From NCBI GenBank assembly GCA_900767645.1, contig CAAFZY010000040.1, forward strand, positions 9,947-73,946: 64,000 nt of DNA, in the 5' to 3' direction. Of this stretch, positions 54,470-63,251 are shown piece by piece; the stretch's first letter is position 1; the number at the start of each line of letters is the position of its first letter. A model generated the notes under the pieces. That model did no database searches and had not been told where the DNA came from. It saw nothing but the letters and a program-made list of their open reading frames with translations. The DNA comes from Alphaproteobacteria bacterium (GTDB lineage Bacteria > Pseudomonadota > Alphaproteobacteria > RF32 > CAG-239). The position numbers and the translations under genes were made by a program.

Positions 54470-56863
54470 TTAATTTCTTAATTCGCCGCCGGTTTTTTTG
54501 CCGACTTCGTTAATAACTTTATTCATCAGATTTTCAATATCTTTATCGGTAAAGGTTTGTTCTTTGGGTTGGAATGTAATGCTCAAAGCCACCGATTTTT
54601 TATCAGCCGGAAGATTTTCGCCTTCGTAAATATCAAAAATCCGCACATCGCTGATATAATTGCGATCAGCATTTTTAGCCGCGGCTAAAATATTGGCGGC
54701 GGTAACGTCTTTATTGACCACAAATGCCAAATCTTTATCTACCGGTTGAAATTGCGAAAGTTCCAATTTCTTTTTGGCTTTGTTATGACCGCCGCGTGGC
54801 AGCGGAATGTTATCAAGATATACTTCAAACGCCATTACTCGGCCTTTTATGCCCAGTTTTTTGGTAACGGCAGGATGCAATTCGCCAAAATATGCCAAAA
54901 CATTTTTGCCCAAACGCAAAGCGCCGCTGCGTCCGGGGTGATAATAAGCCGGAGCGTCGGTAGTAATCTGCGGGTTTTCAAACGGACCTTTGGCGGCGGC
55001 AATAGCGGCAATCGCATCGGCTTTAACGTCAAAAGCATCAAAACTGCGAGAAGCGCCAGACCAATCTTTTTTGCCGGTTAAGCCAATTCTGATGCCGGCG
55101 GCAACCGTCATTTGCTCATTGGGGTGACGGCCGAAAAATTCGGGTCCGACCTCAAAAATTGATATATTGCCGTAGCCGCGGGCAATGTTGTTTTTGGCGC
55201 CGAGCAACAGGTTAGGCAGTAATGACGGGCGCATTTCATTTAAGTCAGCCGCAATCGGGTTTTGCAACAAAATTTTTTCAGGCTGATTGTTTTTGTGGAA
55301 GATGCCGGCAATTTCAGAATCGGTAAAGCTCCAAGTTACGGTTTCATACATGCCGCGCGAGGCAAGCTCATGTTTAACGGTAACGATGTTCATTTGCCGC
55401 GGAGTTAAAACCTGTTTGGGGAATTTGTCATGCGGCAGGCTTTCCGCCGGAATTTCATCAAGCCCAATCATGCGGACAACTTCTTCAACCAAATCATGCT
55501 CGCCTTCAATATCGCCGCGCCAGGTTGGCGAAACGGCTTTAATTTTATCGCCTTCGTTTGAGGTTTTGAAACCGAGATGATTTAAAATTTCAGTGATTTT
55601 TTCAGCGGAAACATCAAGTCCGATAAAGTTTTTAAGCCGTGACGGACGGATATAAGCAACCCGTTCTTTAACATCTTCAGAGCCGCAAACTTCAATTTCA
55701 GAAGCTTCGCCGCCGCAAATGTCTAAAATCATCTGTGTGGCGTAATCAGAGCCGGAAATATTTGATTTAGGGTCAACCCAGCGTTCATAACGATAGCGCG
55801 AATCGGACTCAATGGCAAATTTACGTCCGGTGCGGGCAATGCATTCGGGCTTAAACAATGCGCATTCCAAAAACACGTTGGTTGTTTCGGGCAAGCAACC
55901 TTTTTCGGCGCCGCCCATAATGCCGCCCAAGCACTGAATGCCGGCGTCGTCGCAAATGCCTAATGACTGATTGTCAAGGGCGTATTCTTTTTCTTCCAAT
56001 GAGGTGAATTTTTCGCCGTCATGGCACATTCTGACCGTGATGTTGCCGCAGAGTTTGTCGGCGTCAAAAACGTGCAACGGGCGCGCCAAATCATAATTGA
56101 TGTAGTTGGTAATATCAACAAGCGGCGAAATGGAGCGCAAGCCGATGGCGGTTAAGCGGTCTTTCATCCATTTAGGAGTTTGCGCTTTGTTGTTTACGCC
56201 TTTAATGTAACGTCCGGTATAAGTCGGGCAGGCGTCAGGGCATTCAACCTTAACGGAAACGGGGCTTTTATATAAGCCTTTAACTTCATGGATTTTAAGC
56301 GGTTTTAAGGTGCCTAATCCGGCGGCCGCCAAATCACGCGCAATGCCGCGCACGCCTAAACATTCGGCGCGGTTGGGAGTGATTGAAACCTCAATAACCG
56401 GATCAATGTTAAGAACTTGTTCGGCAGGCAGTCCTAAAGCGGTGTTTGCCGGAAGCTCAATAATTCCGGTGTGGTCTTCGCCGACGCCGAGCTCTTTTTC
56501 GGAGCACATCATGCCAAAGCTTTCAACACCGCGGATTTTGCCGACTTTTAAAACTTCGTTATAGCACGGAATTAAGGTTCCGACCGGAGCAAAAATACCG
56601 ATTAAACCTTCTTTCATGTTAGGAGCGCCGCAAACCACCTGTAATTTTTCAGAACCGGTGTTGACGGTTAATACATGCAGATGATCAGAATCGGGGTGCA
56701 TGGCAACATTTTCGGCACGAGCGGTGATAAAGCCATGCAAATGTTCTGCCGGATTGATGACTTCTTCAACCTCAAGCCCGATTTTGGTTAAGGTTTCGGC
56801 AATGGTGTTGACATCGGCAGCGGTGTCAAGATGCTCTTTAAGCCATGATAAAGTGAATTTCAT
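54470..56863 (-). CDS. pheT: Phenylalanyl-tRNA synthetase beta subunit
   Basis: 797 residues. N-terminal EMAP-like tRNA-binding domain (ITARAENVAMHPDSDHLHVLTV), B3/B4 editing domain, B5 domain, and a C-terminal ferredoxin-like anticodon domain (LELSQFQPVDKDLAFVVNKD). Starts inside the last codons of pheS (4-bp overlap), as usual for the alpha2-beta2 enzyme. proS starts 11 bp after its stop and could be read through from this operon. Confidence 0.96.
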   Translation of the reverse strand: MKFTLSWLKEHLDTAADVNTIAETLTKIGLEVEEVINPAEHLHGFITARAENVAMHPDSDHLHVLTVNTGSEKLQVVCGAPNMKEGLIGIFAPVGTLIPCYNEVLKVGKIRGVESFGMMCSEKELGVGEDHTGIIELPANTALGLPAEQVLNIDPVIEVSITPNRAECLGVRGIARDLAAAGLGTLKPLKIHEVKGLYKSPVSVKVECPDACPTYTGRYIKGVNNKAQTPKWMKDRLTAIGLRSISPLVDITNYINYDLARPLHVFDADKLCGNITVRMCHDGEKFTSLEEKEYALDNQSLGICDDAGIQCLGGIMGGAEKGCLPETTNVFLECALFKPECIARTGRKFAIESDSRYRYERWVDPKSNISGSDYATQMILDICGGEASEIEVCGSEDVKERVAYIRPSRLKNFIGLDVSAEKITEILNHLGFKTSNEGDKIKAVSPTWRGDIEGEHDLVEEVVRMIGLDEIPAESLPHDKFPKQVLTPRQMNIVTVKHELASRGMYETVTWSFTDSEIAGIFHKNNQPEKILLQNPIAADLNEMRPSLLPNLLLGAKNNIARGYGNISIFEVGPEFFGRHPNEQMTVAAGIRIGLTGKKDWSGASRSFDAFDVKADAIAAIAAAKGPFENPQITTDAPAYYHPGRSGALRLGKNVLAYFGELHPAVTKKLGIKGRVMAFEVYLDNIPLPRGGHNKAKKKLELSQFQPVDKDLAFVVNKDVTAANILAAAKNADRNYISDVRIFDIYEGENLPADKKSVALSITFQPKEQTFTDKDIENLMNKVINEVGKKTGGELRN

Positions 56864-57969
56864 CGTGTTAATCCTCCGTTATTGCTTAATCCGCCGGTCA
56901 TAGATGAAAAGTCAAGCGGCGCAAAACCGTAATTTTTTAACCAACGAACATCAGATTCAAAAAATGTGCGTAAATCCGGAATGCCGTATTTAAGCATGGC
57001 AAGACGGTCAATGCCCACGCCGAACGCGAATCCTTGATATTCATCAGGGTCAATGCCGCCGGCTTTTAACACATTGGGGTGAACCATGCCGCAACCTAAA
57101 ATTTCAAGCCAATCATTGCCGGCGCCGATTTTAAGCTCGTTTTTGGTCTTTAAACAACCGATGTCAAGCTCGGCGGAAGGTTCGGTAAACGGAAAGTATG
57201 ACGGACGGTAACGTACCGGAATTTCATCAAGTTCAAAAAAGGCTTTAACAAAGTCATACAAACAGCCTTTTAAGTTAGCCATAGTGGTAGTTTTATCAAT
57301 AACCAAGCCTTCTACCTGATGAAACATCGGGGTGTGAGTGGCGTCATAGTCGGAACGATATGTGCGCCCCGGAGCAATAATGCGAATCGGCGGTTTTTTG
57401 TTTTCCATGGTGCGAATTTGCATGCCGGAAGTGTGCGTGCGGATAACATACGATTTATCCATATCAAACGCTTCGTTAGCATCGTGCGGAAGATAGAAAG
57501 TATCCTGCATCTGGCGGGCAGGGTGGTTAGCCGGCATATTAAGGGCGTTAAAGTTATGAAACTGGTCTTCAATATCCGGTCCTTCGGCAACTTCAAAGCC
57601 CATTTGCCCGAAAATGGCGACAACTTCTTCATAAATTTTGGAAACAGGGTGAATACGTCCCTGAACTTCAGGGCGAATCGGCAGCGTGACGTCAATTTTT
57701 TCAGCCGCGAGCTTTTGGTTTAATTCGGCGGTTGCTAAAATTTCTTTGCGGGCAGTCAACGCCGTTTCAACTTCGCTTTTTAAAATGTTAATTTTTTTAC
57801 CGAAATCAGCTTTTTCAGCCGGAGATAAAGCTCCCAATCCTTTTAATTTTTCGGTAATAGTACCTTTTTTGCCCATGGCGGAAACTCTGACTTCGTCTAA
57901 TGATTTAATGTCTTGAGCCTCGTTGATGCTGTGCAAAATTTGTGTTTTCAGACTTTCTAAATCTTCCAT
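56860..57969 (-). CDS. pheS: Phenylalanyl-tRNA synthetase alpha subunit
   Basis: 369 residues. N-terminal coiled coil, then class II motif 2 region RTHTSGMQIRTMENKKPPIR and GRTYRSDYDATHTPMFHQVEG, and motif 3 GFAFGVGIDRLAMLKYGIPDLR. RBS AAAGG. The 88-bp gap to rplT contains a hairpin with a U-run, so pheST may be partly insulated from the ribosomal genes. Confidence 0.96.
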   Translation of the reverse strand: MEDLESLKTQILHSINEAQDIKSLDEVRVSAMGKKGTITEKLKGLGALSPAEKADFGKKINILKSEVETALTARKEILATAELNQKLAAEKIDVTLPIRPEVQGRIHPVSKIYEEVVAIFGQMGFEVAEGPDIEDQFHNFNALNMPANHPARQMQDTFYLPHDANEAFDMDKSYVIRTHTSGMQIRTMENKKPPIRIIAPGRTYRSDYDATHTPMFHQVEGLVIDKTTTMANLKGCLYDFVKAFFELDEIPVRYRPSYFPFTEPSAELDIGCLKTKNELKIGAGNDWLEILGCGMVHPNVLKAGGIDPDEYQGFAFGVGIDRLAMLKYGIPDLRTFFESDVRWLKNYGFAPLDFSSMTGGLSNNGGLTR

Positions 57970-57988
57970 TATTTTAACCTTTATACGT

Positions 57989-58025
57989 AAAAAGAGCCGA
58001 CTTGGATTGCCAAGTGAGCTCTTTT
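57989..58025 (-). terminator. Hairpin between rplT and pheS (terminator or attenuator)
   Basis: Outer arms AAAAAGAGC / GCTCTTTT and inner arms CTTGG / CCAAG form an interrupted stem; read leftward it ends in five Us. It would end rpmI-rplT transcripts or attenuate pheST. Confidence 0.65.
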
Positions 58026-58057
58026 ACTTAGTTTTTATGATATTACTGTATCTGTGC

Positions 58058-58417
58058 TTATTTTTTAAGAGCCGCTTTGGCAGAATCTACCAGTTTAGCA
58101 AAAGCTTGGGGCTCTTTCAAAGCGATATCAGCGAGAACTTTACGGTCAAGTTCGATGCCGGCTTTAACGAGCCCGCTGATAAATCGGGAATAAGTCATAT
58201 CATGCAGACGGGTTGCGGCATTAATACGCTGAATCCACAACGCGCGGAAACTTCTTTTCTTTGCGCGGCGGTCACGGTAAGCATATTGCAAACCTTTTTC
58301 AACCTTTTCAACAGCAACTCTGAATACATTTTTATTACGACCGGTGTAACCTTTGGCCATACCAAGAATTTTCTTGTGGCGAGCATGAGCGGTCATACCT
58401 CTTTTAACGCGTGACAT
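58058..58417 (-). CDS. rplT: 50S ribosomal protein L20
   Basis: 119 residues, basic, with MSRVKRGMTAHARHKKILGM and YAYRDRRAKKRSFRALWIQRINAA, the invariant L20 segments. Follows rpmI by 13 bp. infC, the usual third gene of this operon, is not in the window. RBS AAGGAGG. Confidence 0.97.
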   Translation of the reverse strand: MSRVKRGMTAHARHKKILGMAKGYTGRNKNVFRVAVEKVEKGLQYAYRDRRAKKRSFRALWIQRINAATRLHDMTYSRFISGLVKAGIELDRKVLADIALKEPQAFAKLVDSAKAALKK

Positions 58418-58430
58418 ATCTTAATCCTCC

Positions 58431-58628
58431 TTACAAATACGGTAAAAACTTTTTGACAATCTGAACATCAGCTTCGTTCAATAAAACGGAGCCGCGAGCC
58501 TGTCTTTTCATTTTCTGAGATTTGCAGAAGAGGCAGTGTCTCTTAAATGCATAATTTCTTTTAATTTTGCCGGTTCCGGTAACGCTGAAGCGTTTCTTGG
58601 CGGCACTTTTTGATTTTAATTTAGGCAT
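58431..58628 (-). CDS. rpmI: 50S ribosomal protein L35
   Basis: 65 residues: MPKLKSKSAAKKRFSVTGTG, then the L35-typical KIKRNYAFKRHCLFCKSQK. RBS AAAGGA. First gene of rpmI-rplT-pheS-pheT. Confidence 0.97.
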   Translation of the reverse strand: MPKLKSKSAAKKRFSVTGTGKIKRNYAFKRHCLFCKSQKMKRQARGSVLLNEADVQIVKKFLPYL

Positions 58629-58708
58629 TTTAAAATCCTTTCTGAAAATGGATTAATATTTAAGCGGTCAGGCATGCCAAACAGCCCGAGCCACTCGTTC
58701 AAAGCAAG

Positions 58709-58737
58709 TATATACTCTTTTGTGTTTTAAAATGCAA
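58709..58737 (-). promoter_or_regulatory. Sigma70-type promoter of rpmI-rplT-pheST
   Basis: On the minus strand TTGCAT (58737-58732), 17-bp spacer and TATATA (58714-58709), about 80 bp before the rpmI start. Confidence 0.55.
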
Positions 58738-58769
58738 GCAAAATTTTGGCGCTTGCAACATTGCCGGAT

Positions 58770-59831
58770 TTATTTTTTAAACAATAAGTTACTGTTAAAA
58801 TAATCAATACCCATGGCAGACTTAACATCATGCAAAGTATTTGAGGCGGTTTCGCGCGCCTTTAAGCTTCCGCTTTGCAACATGCTGAAAATTTCGCCGA
58901 TATCGGAGGCCAGTTGCTCGCGCTTTTCGCGAATCGGTTTTAATTCATTTTGCAAAATTTCATTCAAAAAGCGCTTAACCACGCTGTCGCCCAATCCGCC
59001 TTTTTGGTAATGAGCCTTCAGTTCCGCCAAATTTTGGTAAGCAGGCAGAAAAGCGGCAAAATGTTCGTCTTTGCAAAAAGCGTCAAGATAAATAAAGACC
59101 GGATTGTTCTCCGTGTGGCCGGGGTCTTCAACCCGCAAATGAGTGGGGTCGGTGAACATGCTCTGCACTTTTTTCTTAATGTCGTTTGACGAATCGGAAA
59201 GATAAATACAGTTGCCCAACGATTTGCTCATTTTAGCGGCGCCGTCAAGCCCCGGAAGGCGCGAGCAGATGCTGCTTTCAGGCAGAACGGCAGTCGGCTC
59301 AATCAAAACCGGACGGTAAACGGTGTTGAACGAGCGCACAATTTCGCGGGTTTGTTCAATCATGGGGAGTTGATCTTCGCCTACCGGAACAAGATTTGCC
59401 TTAAAAGCCGTGATGTCGGCAGCCTGACTAATCGGGTAGGTTAAAAATCCGACCGGAATGCTTTGCTTAAAGCCGCGCATATGAATTTCGTTTTTAACCG
59501 TCGGATTGCGCTGCAGGCGAGATAAGGTTACCAAATTCATGTAGTAGAATGAAAGCTCGCACAGCTCCGGAATTTGCGACTGAATAAAGATGGTTGACTT
59601 TTGAGGGTCAAGCCCGCAAGCCAAATAGTCAAGCGCAACTTCAGAAATGTGGGTGCGAACTTTGTTGATGTCATCGGCGTTGTCGGTTAAAGCCTGAGCG
59701 TCGGCAATCATGATATAAATATTGTGATATTTGCCGCTGTTTTGCATTTCAACACGGCGCTTTAATGAGCCGACATAGTGGCCTAAATGTAATTTTCCGG
59801 TGGGTCTGTCACCCGTTAAAATCGTGTCCAT
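58770..59831 (-). CDS. trpS: Tryptophanyl-tRNA synthetase
   Basis: 353 residues, class I. HIGH-type motif HLGH in TGDRPTGKLHLGHYVGSLK and KMSKS in GAAKMSKSLGNCIYLS; PVGEDQLPMIEQTREI also fits. It opens its own unit; RBS AAGGAG. The 80-bp region after it leads to the rpmI promoter. Confidence 0.96.
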   Translation of the reverse strand: MDTILTGDRPTGKLHLGHYVGSLKRRVEMQNSGKYHNIYIMIADAQALTDNADDINKVRTHISEVALDYLACGLDPQKSTIFIQSQIPELCELSFYYMNLVTLSRLQRNPTVKNEIHMRGFKQSIPVGFLTYPISQAADITAFKANLVPVGEDQLPMIEQTREIVRSFNTVYRPVLIEPTAVLPESSICSRLPGLDGAAKMSKSLGNCIYLSDSSNDIKKKVQSMFTDPTHLRVEDPGHTENNPVFIYLDAFCKDEHFAAFLPAYQNLAELKAHYQKGGLGDSVVKRFLNEILQNELKPIREKREQLASDIGEIFSMLQSGSLKARETASNTLHDVKSAMGIDYFNSNLLFKK

Positions 59832-59913
59832 AATTAAACTCCTTGTTTTTATTTCAATTAAACCAAAGGCTCCGCCTTGTCAAGGTTATCTTGCATTTGC
59901 AAATTTTTACCTA

Positions 59914-59942
59914 TTGACAGATTAGACAAATAATTTTATAAT
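59914..59942 (+). promoter_or_regulatory. Perfect-consensus sigma70 promoter for the 60-kb membrane-protein cluster
   Basis: TTGACA (59914-59919), a 17-bp spacer, TATAAT (59937-59942): every base matches the consensus. A leader of at least 100 nt follows, with a 30-codon frame (59963-60055) whose TGA overlaps a GTG at 60052. Confidence 0.8.
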
Positions 59943-60147
59943 CACCTTGTTTACTTAAAAATATGTTCATTATTATGTTGAAAATTCGGTTGGTTTTAGG
60001 ATGTCAGCTTAAAAGCAGTCAGAAAATGCAGCAGAAAATGAAAATTTTGCGGTGAGCAATCGTTGGTGTGGCTTTCTGCCATCTCCCCTGACGGTTTATC
60101 TAAAGTTGTTCTATCGGAGAGTAGACGCCATTAAAATTTTTTTACTT

Positions 60148-61185
60148 ATGGCAAAGTTTTTTGATGTTCTGTTTGATGCAGTGGGAACTTTCCTGCTGAG
60201 TGTTATTATGGTGGTTGTTTTTTTCAACCCGATATCTTTTCTGATTTGGAGTTTTGTTGCTCCAAGACGCGCTGCCGCCGTGATAAGCAATACTGAAGAT
60301 GACTTCAAGTTTATCCGATTTATGACTAAACTCCACAAACCGCTTATTCATCTGTATCCGATGCGGATAAAAAAGCATTTTATGCTTGTATTGGGTATGT
60401 GTGATTACTCGGTTAAAAGTCAACTTAAGGCTTTTAAGGCTTTCGGCGGGCAGTATGATGTGAAAAAAGCCGTTAAGCTCATTAATAAAATGAGCAAAGA
60501 TGCGGTACTCAAACTCTGGAACGATAATATGGCCAAGCCCATAGATCTGAACGGCAGTTATAACAAAACAATTACTGACGCTGTGGTTGAAGCAGGCGGA
60601 GTACTTGATGATAATCAATTAATCTCCTTAATTTATGATAAAGGAGATTTTGACAATCTGGAAAAGTACGCTGCTAAAAGAACCTTGAGCAAAGGAACTC
60701 TGGAAGCAATTATAGACATAATGGAGAGAGCTAAGTCTTCTTTTAACCAAGAAGATGAAGAAGTAGTTTTTTATGTCTTAAAGAGAATCCTTTTCAGTCA
60801 GATTGAAAAGAACGGTCTTCCGGCAAAGCTGGTGGAAAAAGTTATGTCGCTGGGCAAAGGCGACAGAGCTTATCAGCAAGAGCTTGACTGCGCTTTTGAA
60901 ACATTCAGACAGAAAACAGTTGTGCTATCAGGCAATACAGAGGCTTTTGAAAGGATGCTTAAATCAAGCATTTTGTTCTCAAAAGTTGAAAAATTGCTCA
61001 AGCCGGAGCAGTACAAAAAGTACAAGGATTATGGCCGCCATATGACCGATGAGGCTATCTGCGAGTTTATTGCCCGCGAAAATACGGAGATGTGCTCCCT
61101 TATTTTTGCGCGGGAGCAACTATCGGAAAAGGCTAGGTTAATGGCTAAAGCGAATCCTAAGTTTGCGCATATGTTTAATTACTAA
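60148..61185 (+). CDS. Membrane-anchored helical-repeat protein, unknown
   Basis: 345 residues from the ATG at 60148 (MAKFFDVLFDAVG); the frame is open from a GTG at 60052, which overlaps the stop of a 30-codon leader frame and would add 32 less natural-looking residues. One or two hydrophobic helices near the N-terminus (TFLLSVIMVVVFFNPISFLIW), then a long all-helical cytoplasmic region with HEAT/ARM-like spacing. No family recognised. No ribosome site at either start. Eleven bp before the next gene. Confidence 0.65.
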   Translation: MAKFFDVLFDAVGTFLLSVIMVVVFFNPISFLIWSFVAPRRAAAVISNTEDDFKFIRFMTKLHKPLIHLYPMRIKKHFMLVLGMCDYSVKSQLKAFKAFGGQYDVKKAVKLINKMSKDAVLKLWNDNMAKPIDLNGSYNKTITDAVVEAGGVLDDNQLISLIYDKGDFDNLEKYAAKRTLSKGTLEAIIDIMERAKSSFNQEDEEVVFYVLKRILFSQIEKNGLPAKLVEKVMSLGKGDRAYQQELDCAFETFRQKTVVLSGNTEAFERMLKSSILFSKVEKLLKPEQYKKYKDYGRHMTDEAICEFIARENTEMCSLIFAREQLSEKARLMAKANPKFAHMFNY

Positions 61186-61196
61186 AACAAACGATT

Positions 61197-61769
61197 ATGA
61201 ATGAGACATTAATTTTGCTGGGAATACTCTCGGTTGTTTTATTCGGAGCCTCTTTTGCCTTGCTGTTGTGGGGCGATTGGAGGAGTGCAAAACCTTTTAA
61301 GGTTATTCTGATTTTGCTTTGCATAGCCGGTGTTTGCGGTACATTTTGCACCATTTACACTCAGCTTAAAACAGCAGACAGATTAACCAAACAGTATGTG
61401 GTTACCGGATTTGATGTTGAGTATTCAACTATTGCCGAAACCGATGTTTTTGGTGTTGATGCGGATTCATATACCATCTTGCCTACCGGCAATAAGCTGC
61501 CTAAAAAAACGCTGTTTGTTTTGCTGGAGCGACGAGATACATCGGAGATGTGGTATCATGAAACTTCAAATCCTACGGTAATTGAACTTATTGACAAGTC
61601 GGTTGCCGGTTGCAAAAAAATGACTTTAATTACAACAAAAGTTAAGCGAATTAAAGTCGGAAGCGCCGAAGCGCGCGATATTAAGCAAACCGCCGCTGAT
61701 TTGGAAGTAAAATGCAAGTACGCAGTAGGCGATACGGTAAAGGTTTACGGTAACCGAATCGTTCGCTGA
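61197..61769 (+). CDS. Two-helix membrane protein, paralogue 1 of 3
   Basis: 190 residues: hydrophobic helices at about 5-25 and 33-55, then a beta-rich extracytoplasmic domain (YVVTGFDVEYSTIAE ... LFVLLERRD ... ) ending GDTVKVYGNRIVR. The ending matches those of the two following genes (GDTVRVFNNKII and SEIRVFNGKQITR). No Shine-Dalgarno before the ATG (AAACAAACGATT). Last gene before a large terminator. Confidence 0.7.
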   Translation: MNETLILLGILSVVLFGASFALLLWGDWRSAKPFKVILILLCIAGVCGTFCTIYTQLKTADRLTKQYVVTGFDVEYSTIAETDVFGVDADSYTILPTGNKLPKKTLFVLLERRDTSEMWYHETSNPTVIELIDKSVAGCKKMTLITTKVKRIKVGSAEARDIKQTAADLEVKCKYAVGDTVKVYGNRIVR

Positions 61770-61779
61770 TTGATAAAGT

Positions 61780-61842
61780 AAAAAAACTCCTCAGTTTGAG
61801 CCGTCCGCCGAAAACCGGACGGTTCAGTTGAGGAGTTTTTTT
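61780..61842. terminator. Long bidirectional-type terminator with branched stem
   Basis: Outer stem AAAAAAACTCCTCA (61780-61793) with TGAGGAGTTTTTTT (61829-61842); inner stem CCGTCCG (61801-61807) with CGGACGG (61816-61822). Confidence 0.88.
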
Positions 61843-61851
61843 AATACCCTC

Positions 61852-61880
61852 TTGATTTTTACCGAATTTGTCGCTATAAA
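61852..61880 (+). promoter_or_regulatory. Promoter of paralogue 2
   Basis: TTGATT (61852-61857), 17 bp, TATAAA (61875-61880), 27 bp before the ATG at 61907. Confidence 0.65.
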
Positions 61881-61906
61881 ACATACTGAACTTTAATTTT
61901 TATGTC

Positions 61907-62500
61907 ATGTACACTTTTTATGGAATTTTGATGATTATTTGCATAATTGCAATAATTGTCGGGTTGTTTTTTTATTGTGTTTTCCAAAGCTTTTTTTGGG
62001 AAGATAAAAATCTTTACAAATTATTTTTCGGGTTAGGGTTGTATATCTGGTTCGGCTTTTGCTTCGGCAGTTGGCTCGGTACCGGATGTCCGCATAACTG
62101 GTATGCTGTTGTTTCGTTGATTGCCGCGGCTTTGTTACTTGCGCAATTTTGTTTTTTCAAAAAACGCTGGCAGGCATTTTATGAAATGAACAGACCGCTT
62201 AAAAGGCTTAAAAAAGTTCATGTTTTTGTTATTATGGCATTAACATTGTGCTTTTGCGGCGTTTACGGATACTGTAACGGTCAACGAGCCGATTATCGCC
62301 ACAGGCATGCGGATGTATATACGGTAGTCGGGTTTAATATTCCCGATCATGAATACGGAATAATGGTGCGACCTTCAGAAGATGCTCATCATATTTTTGT
62401 GGTGTTGCAACCCATCAACGGTATTACGCGCGAGGTAATTATTTCCGAACATTACCATTTGGGCGACACCGTCAGAGTTTTTAACAATAAAATAATTTGA
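61907..62500 (+). CDS. Polytopic membrane protein, paralogue 2 of 3
   Basis: 197 residues. About four hydrophobic helices (5-28, 38-58, 66-86, 104-124), then a beta-rich tail: YTVVGFNIPDHEYGIMVR ... IFVVLQPINGITREVIISEH, ending GDTVRVFNNKII. The tail is clearly related to that of the 61197 product (YVVTGF, LFVLLE, GDTVKVYGNRI). Starts after its own promoter with no Shine-Dalgarno. No known family. Confidence 0.7.
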   Translation: MYTFYGILMIICIIAIIVGLFFYCVFQSFFWEDKNLYKLFFGLGLYIWFGFCFGSWLGTGCPHNWYAVVSLIAAALLLAQFCFFKKRWQAFYEMNRPLKRLKKVHVFVIMALTLCFCGVYGYCNGQRADYRHRHADVYTVVGFNIPDHEYGIMVRPSEDAHHIFVVLQPINGITREVIISEHYHLGDTVRVFNNKII

Positions 62501-62506
62501 TTTTTA

Positions 62507-62537
62507 CCGCTCAACATAAAACGTGAGCGGTTTTTTT
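62507..62537 (+). terminator. Intrinsic terminator of paralogue 2
   Basis: CCGCTCA / TGAGCGG stem with a 10-nt loop and seven Ts. Confidence 0.85.
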
Positions 62538-62541
62538 ATAC

Positions 62542-62570
62542 TTGACACGAATAGTCGGGTGTATTTTAAT
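62542..62570 (+). promoter_or_regulatory. Promoter of paralogue 3
   Basis: TTGACA (62542-62547), 17 bp, TTTAAT (62565-62570), 31 bp before the ATG at 62601; it begins immediately after the preceding terminator. Confidence 0.7.
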
Positions 62571-62600
62571 AAAACTGTTTGATTTATAATTTTTTCAATT

Positions 62601-63185
62601 ATGTATACATTGGCTTTGGCGGGTTTAATTGCCTGCGGTTTTGCTTTGTTGCTCGCTTTTATATTTTATATACGCGCGCAATGGGTATTTTGGTTTTACT
62701 ACGGGGAAGAGCTTTATTGGGCAATAGGTTTTGCCATGGTTGTTTTGTTCGGCATTGCTTACCTGTATTTGGTTCTTCCGCCTGACGGCACTAATATTTT
62801 TAGCGCCTCGCTTATTTTTCTGTTTTTATCGGCGGCGCAACTTATGTGCGGAGCCGAACGATTTGATGACATGTCGCGTATGCCGTCGTGGCGTTGGGAG
62901 CGATATGCCCGAAAATTTTTATTGCTTTTTGTTGTTGCGGTAATTGCGGTGCGTTTTGCATTTGTCGGTTGCTTTGAATATCGGGAAAATTATCGTTGGA
63001 ATCATGCCGAACCGGTTCAAGAAAATTCGGAAATAAGGGTTTTTAACGGTAAGCAGATTACGCGTCCGGTTTCTAAAATCAGGCAAGGTTATGAAGAAAT
63101 AACTTCTGCTATTATCAAAGAAAAACACCGTATTGAAAAACAAAAAAAGCTTAAACAAAGAATGTTAAACAAAAGGCGCTACTAA
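62601..63185 (+). CDS. Polytopic membrane protein, paralogue 3 of 3 (tail shortened)
   Basis: 194 residues with about four hydrophobic helices (4-28, 35-58, 66-84, 104-122). After the last helix, YRWNHAEPVQENSEIRVFNGKQITR lines up with RHRHADVY...GDTVRVFNNKII of the 61907 product, but about 45 residues of the beta domain are missing, followed by a new highly basic tail (EKQKKLKQRMLNKRRY). No Shine-Dalgarno. The terminator stem overlaps the stop codon. Confidence 0.68.
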   Translation: MYTLALAGLIACGFALLLAFIFYIRAQWVFWFYYGEELYWAIGFAMVVLFGIAYLYLVLPPDGTNIFSASLIFLFLSAAQLMCGAERFDDMSRMPSWRWERYARKFLLLFVVAVIAVRFAFVGCFEYRENYRWNHAEPVQENSEIRVFNGKQITRPVSKIRQGYEEITSAIIKEKHRIEKQKKLKQRMLNKRRY

Positions 63186-63196
63186 GCGCCTTTTTT
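63172..63196 (+). terminator. Intrinsic terminator overlapping the stop of paralogue 3
   Basis: AAAGGCGCT, ACTA loop, AGCGCCTTTTTT. Confidence 0.85.
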
Positions 63197-63251
63197 AATG
63201 CTTTATTGCCGGTTAAGCGGAAAATATATTCGTTTTTTTAATTAAAACATG

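Noticed and set aside
59963..60055. Leader frame as a remnant of RpoN (QLKSSQKMQQKMKIL resembles region I)
   Set aside because: The resemblance is short and nothing downstream in any frame looks like sigma-54.
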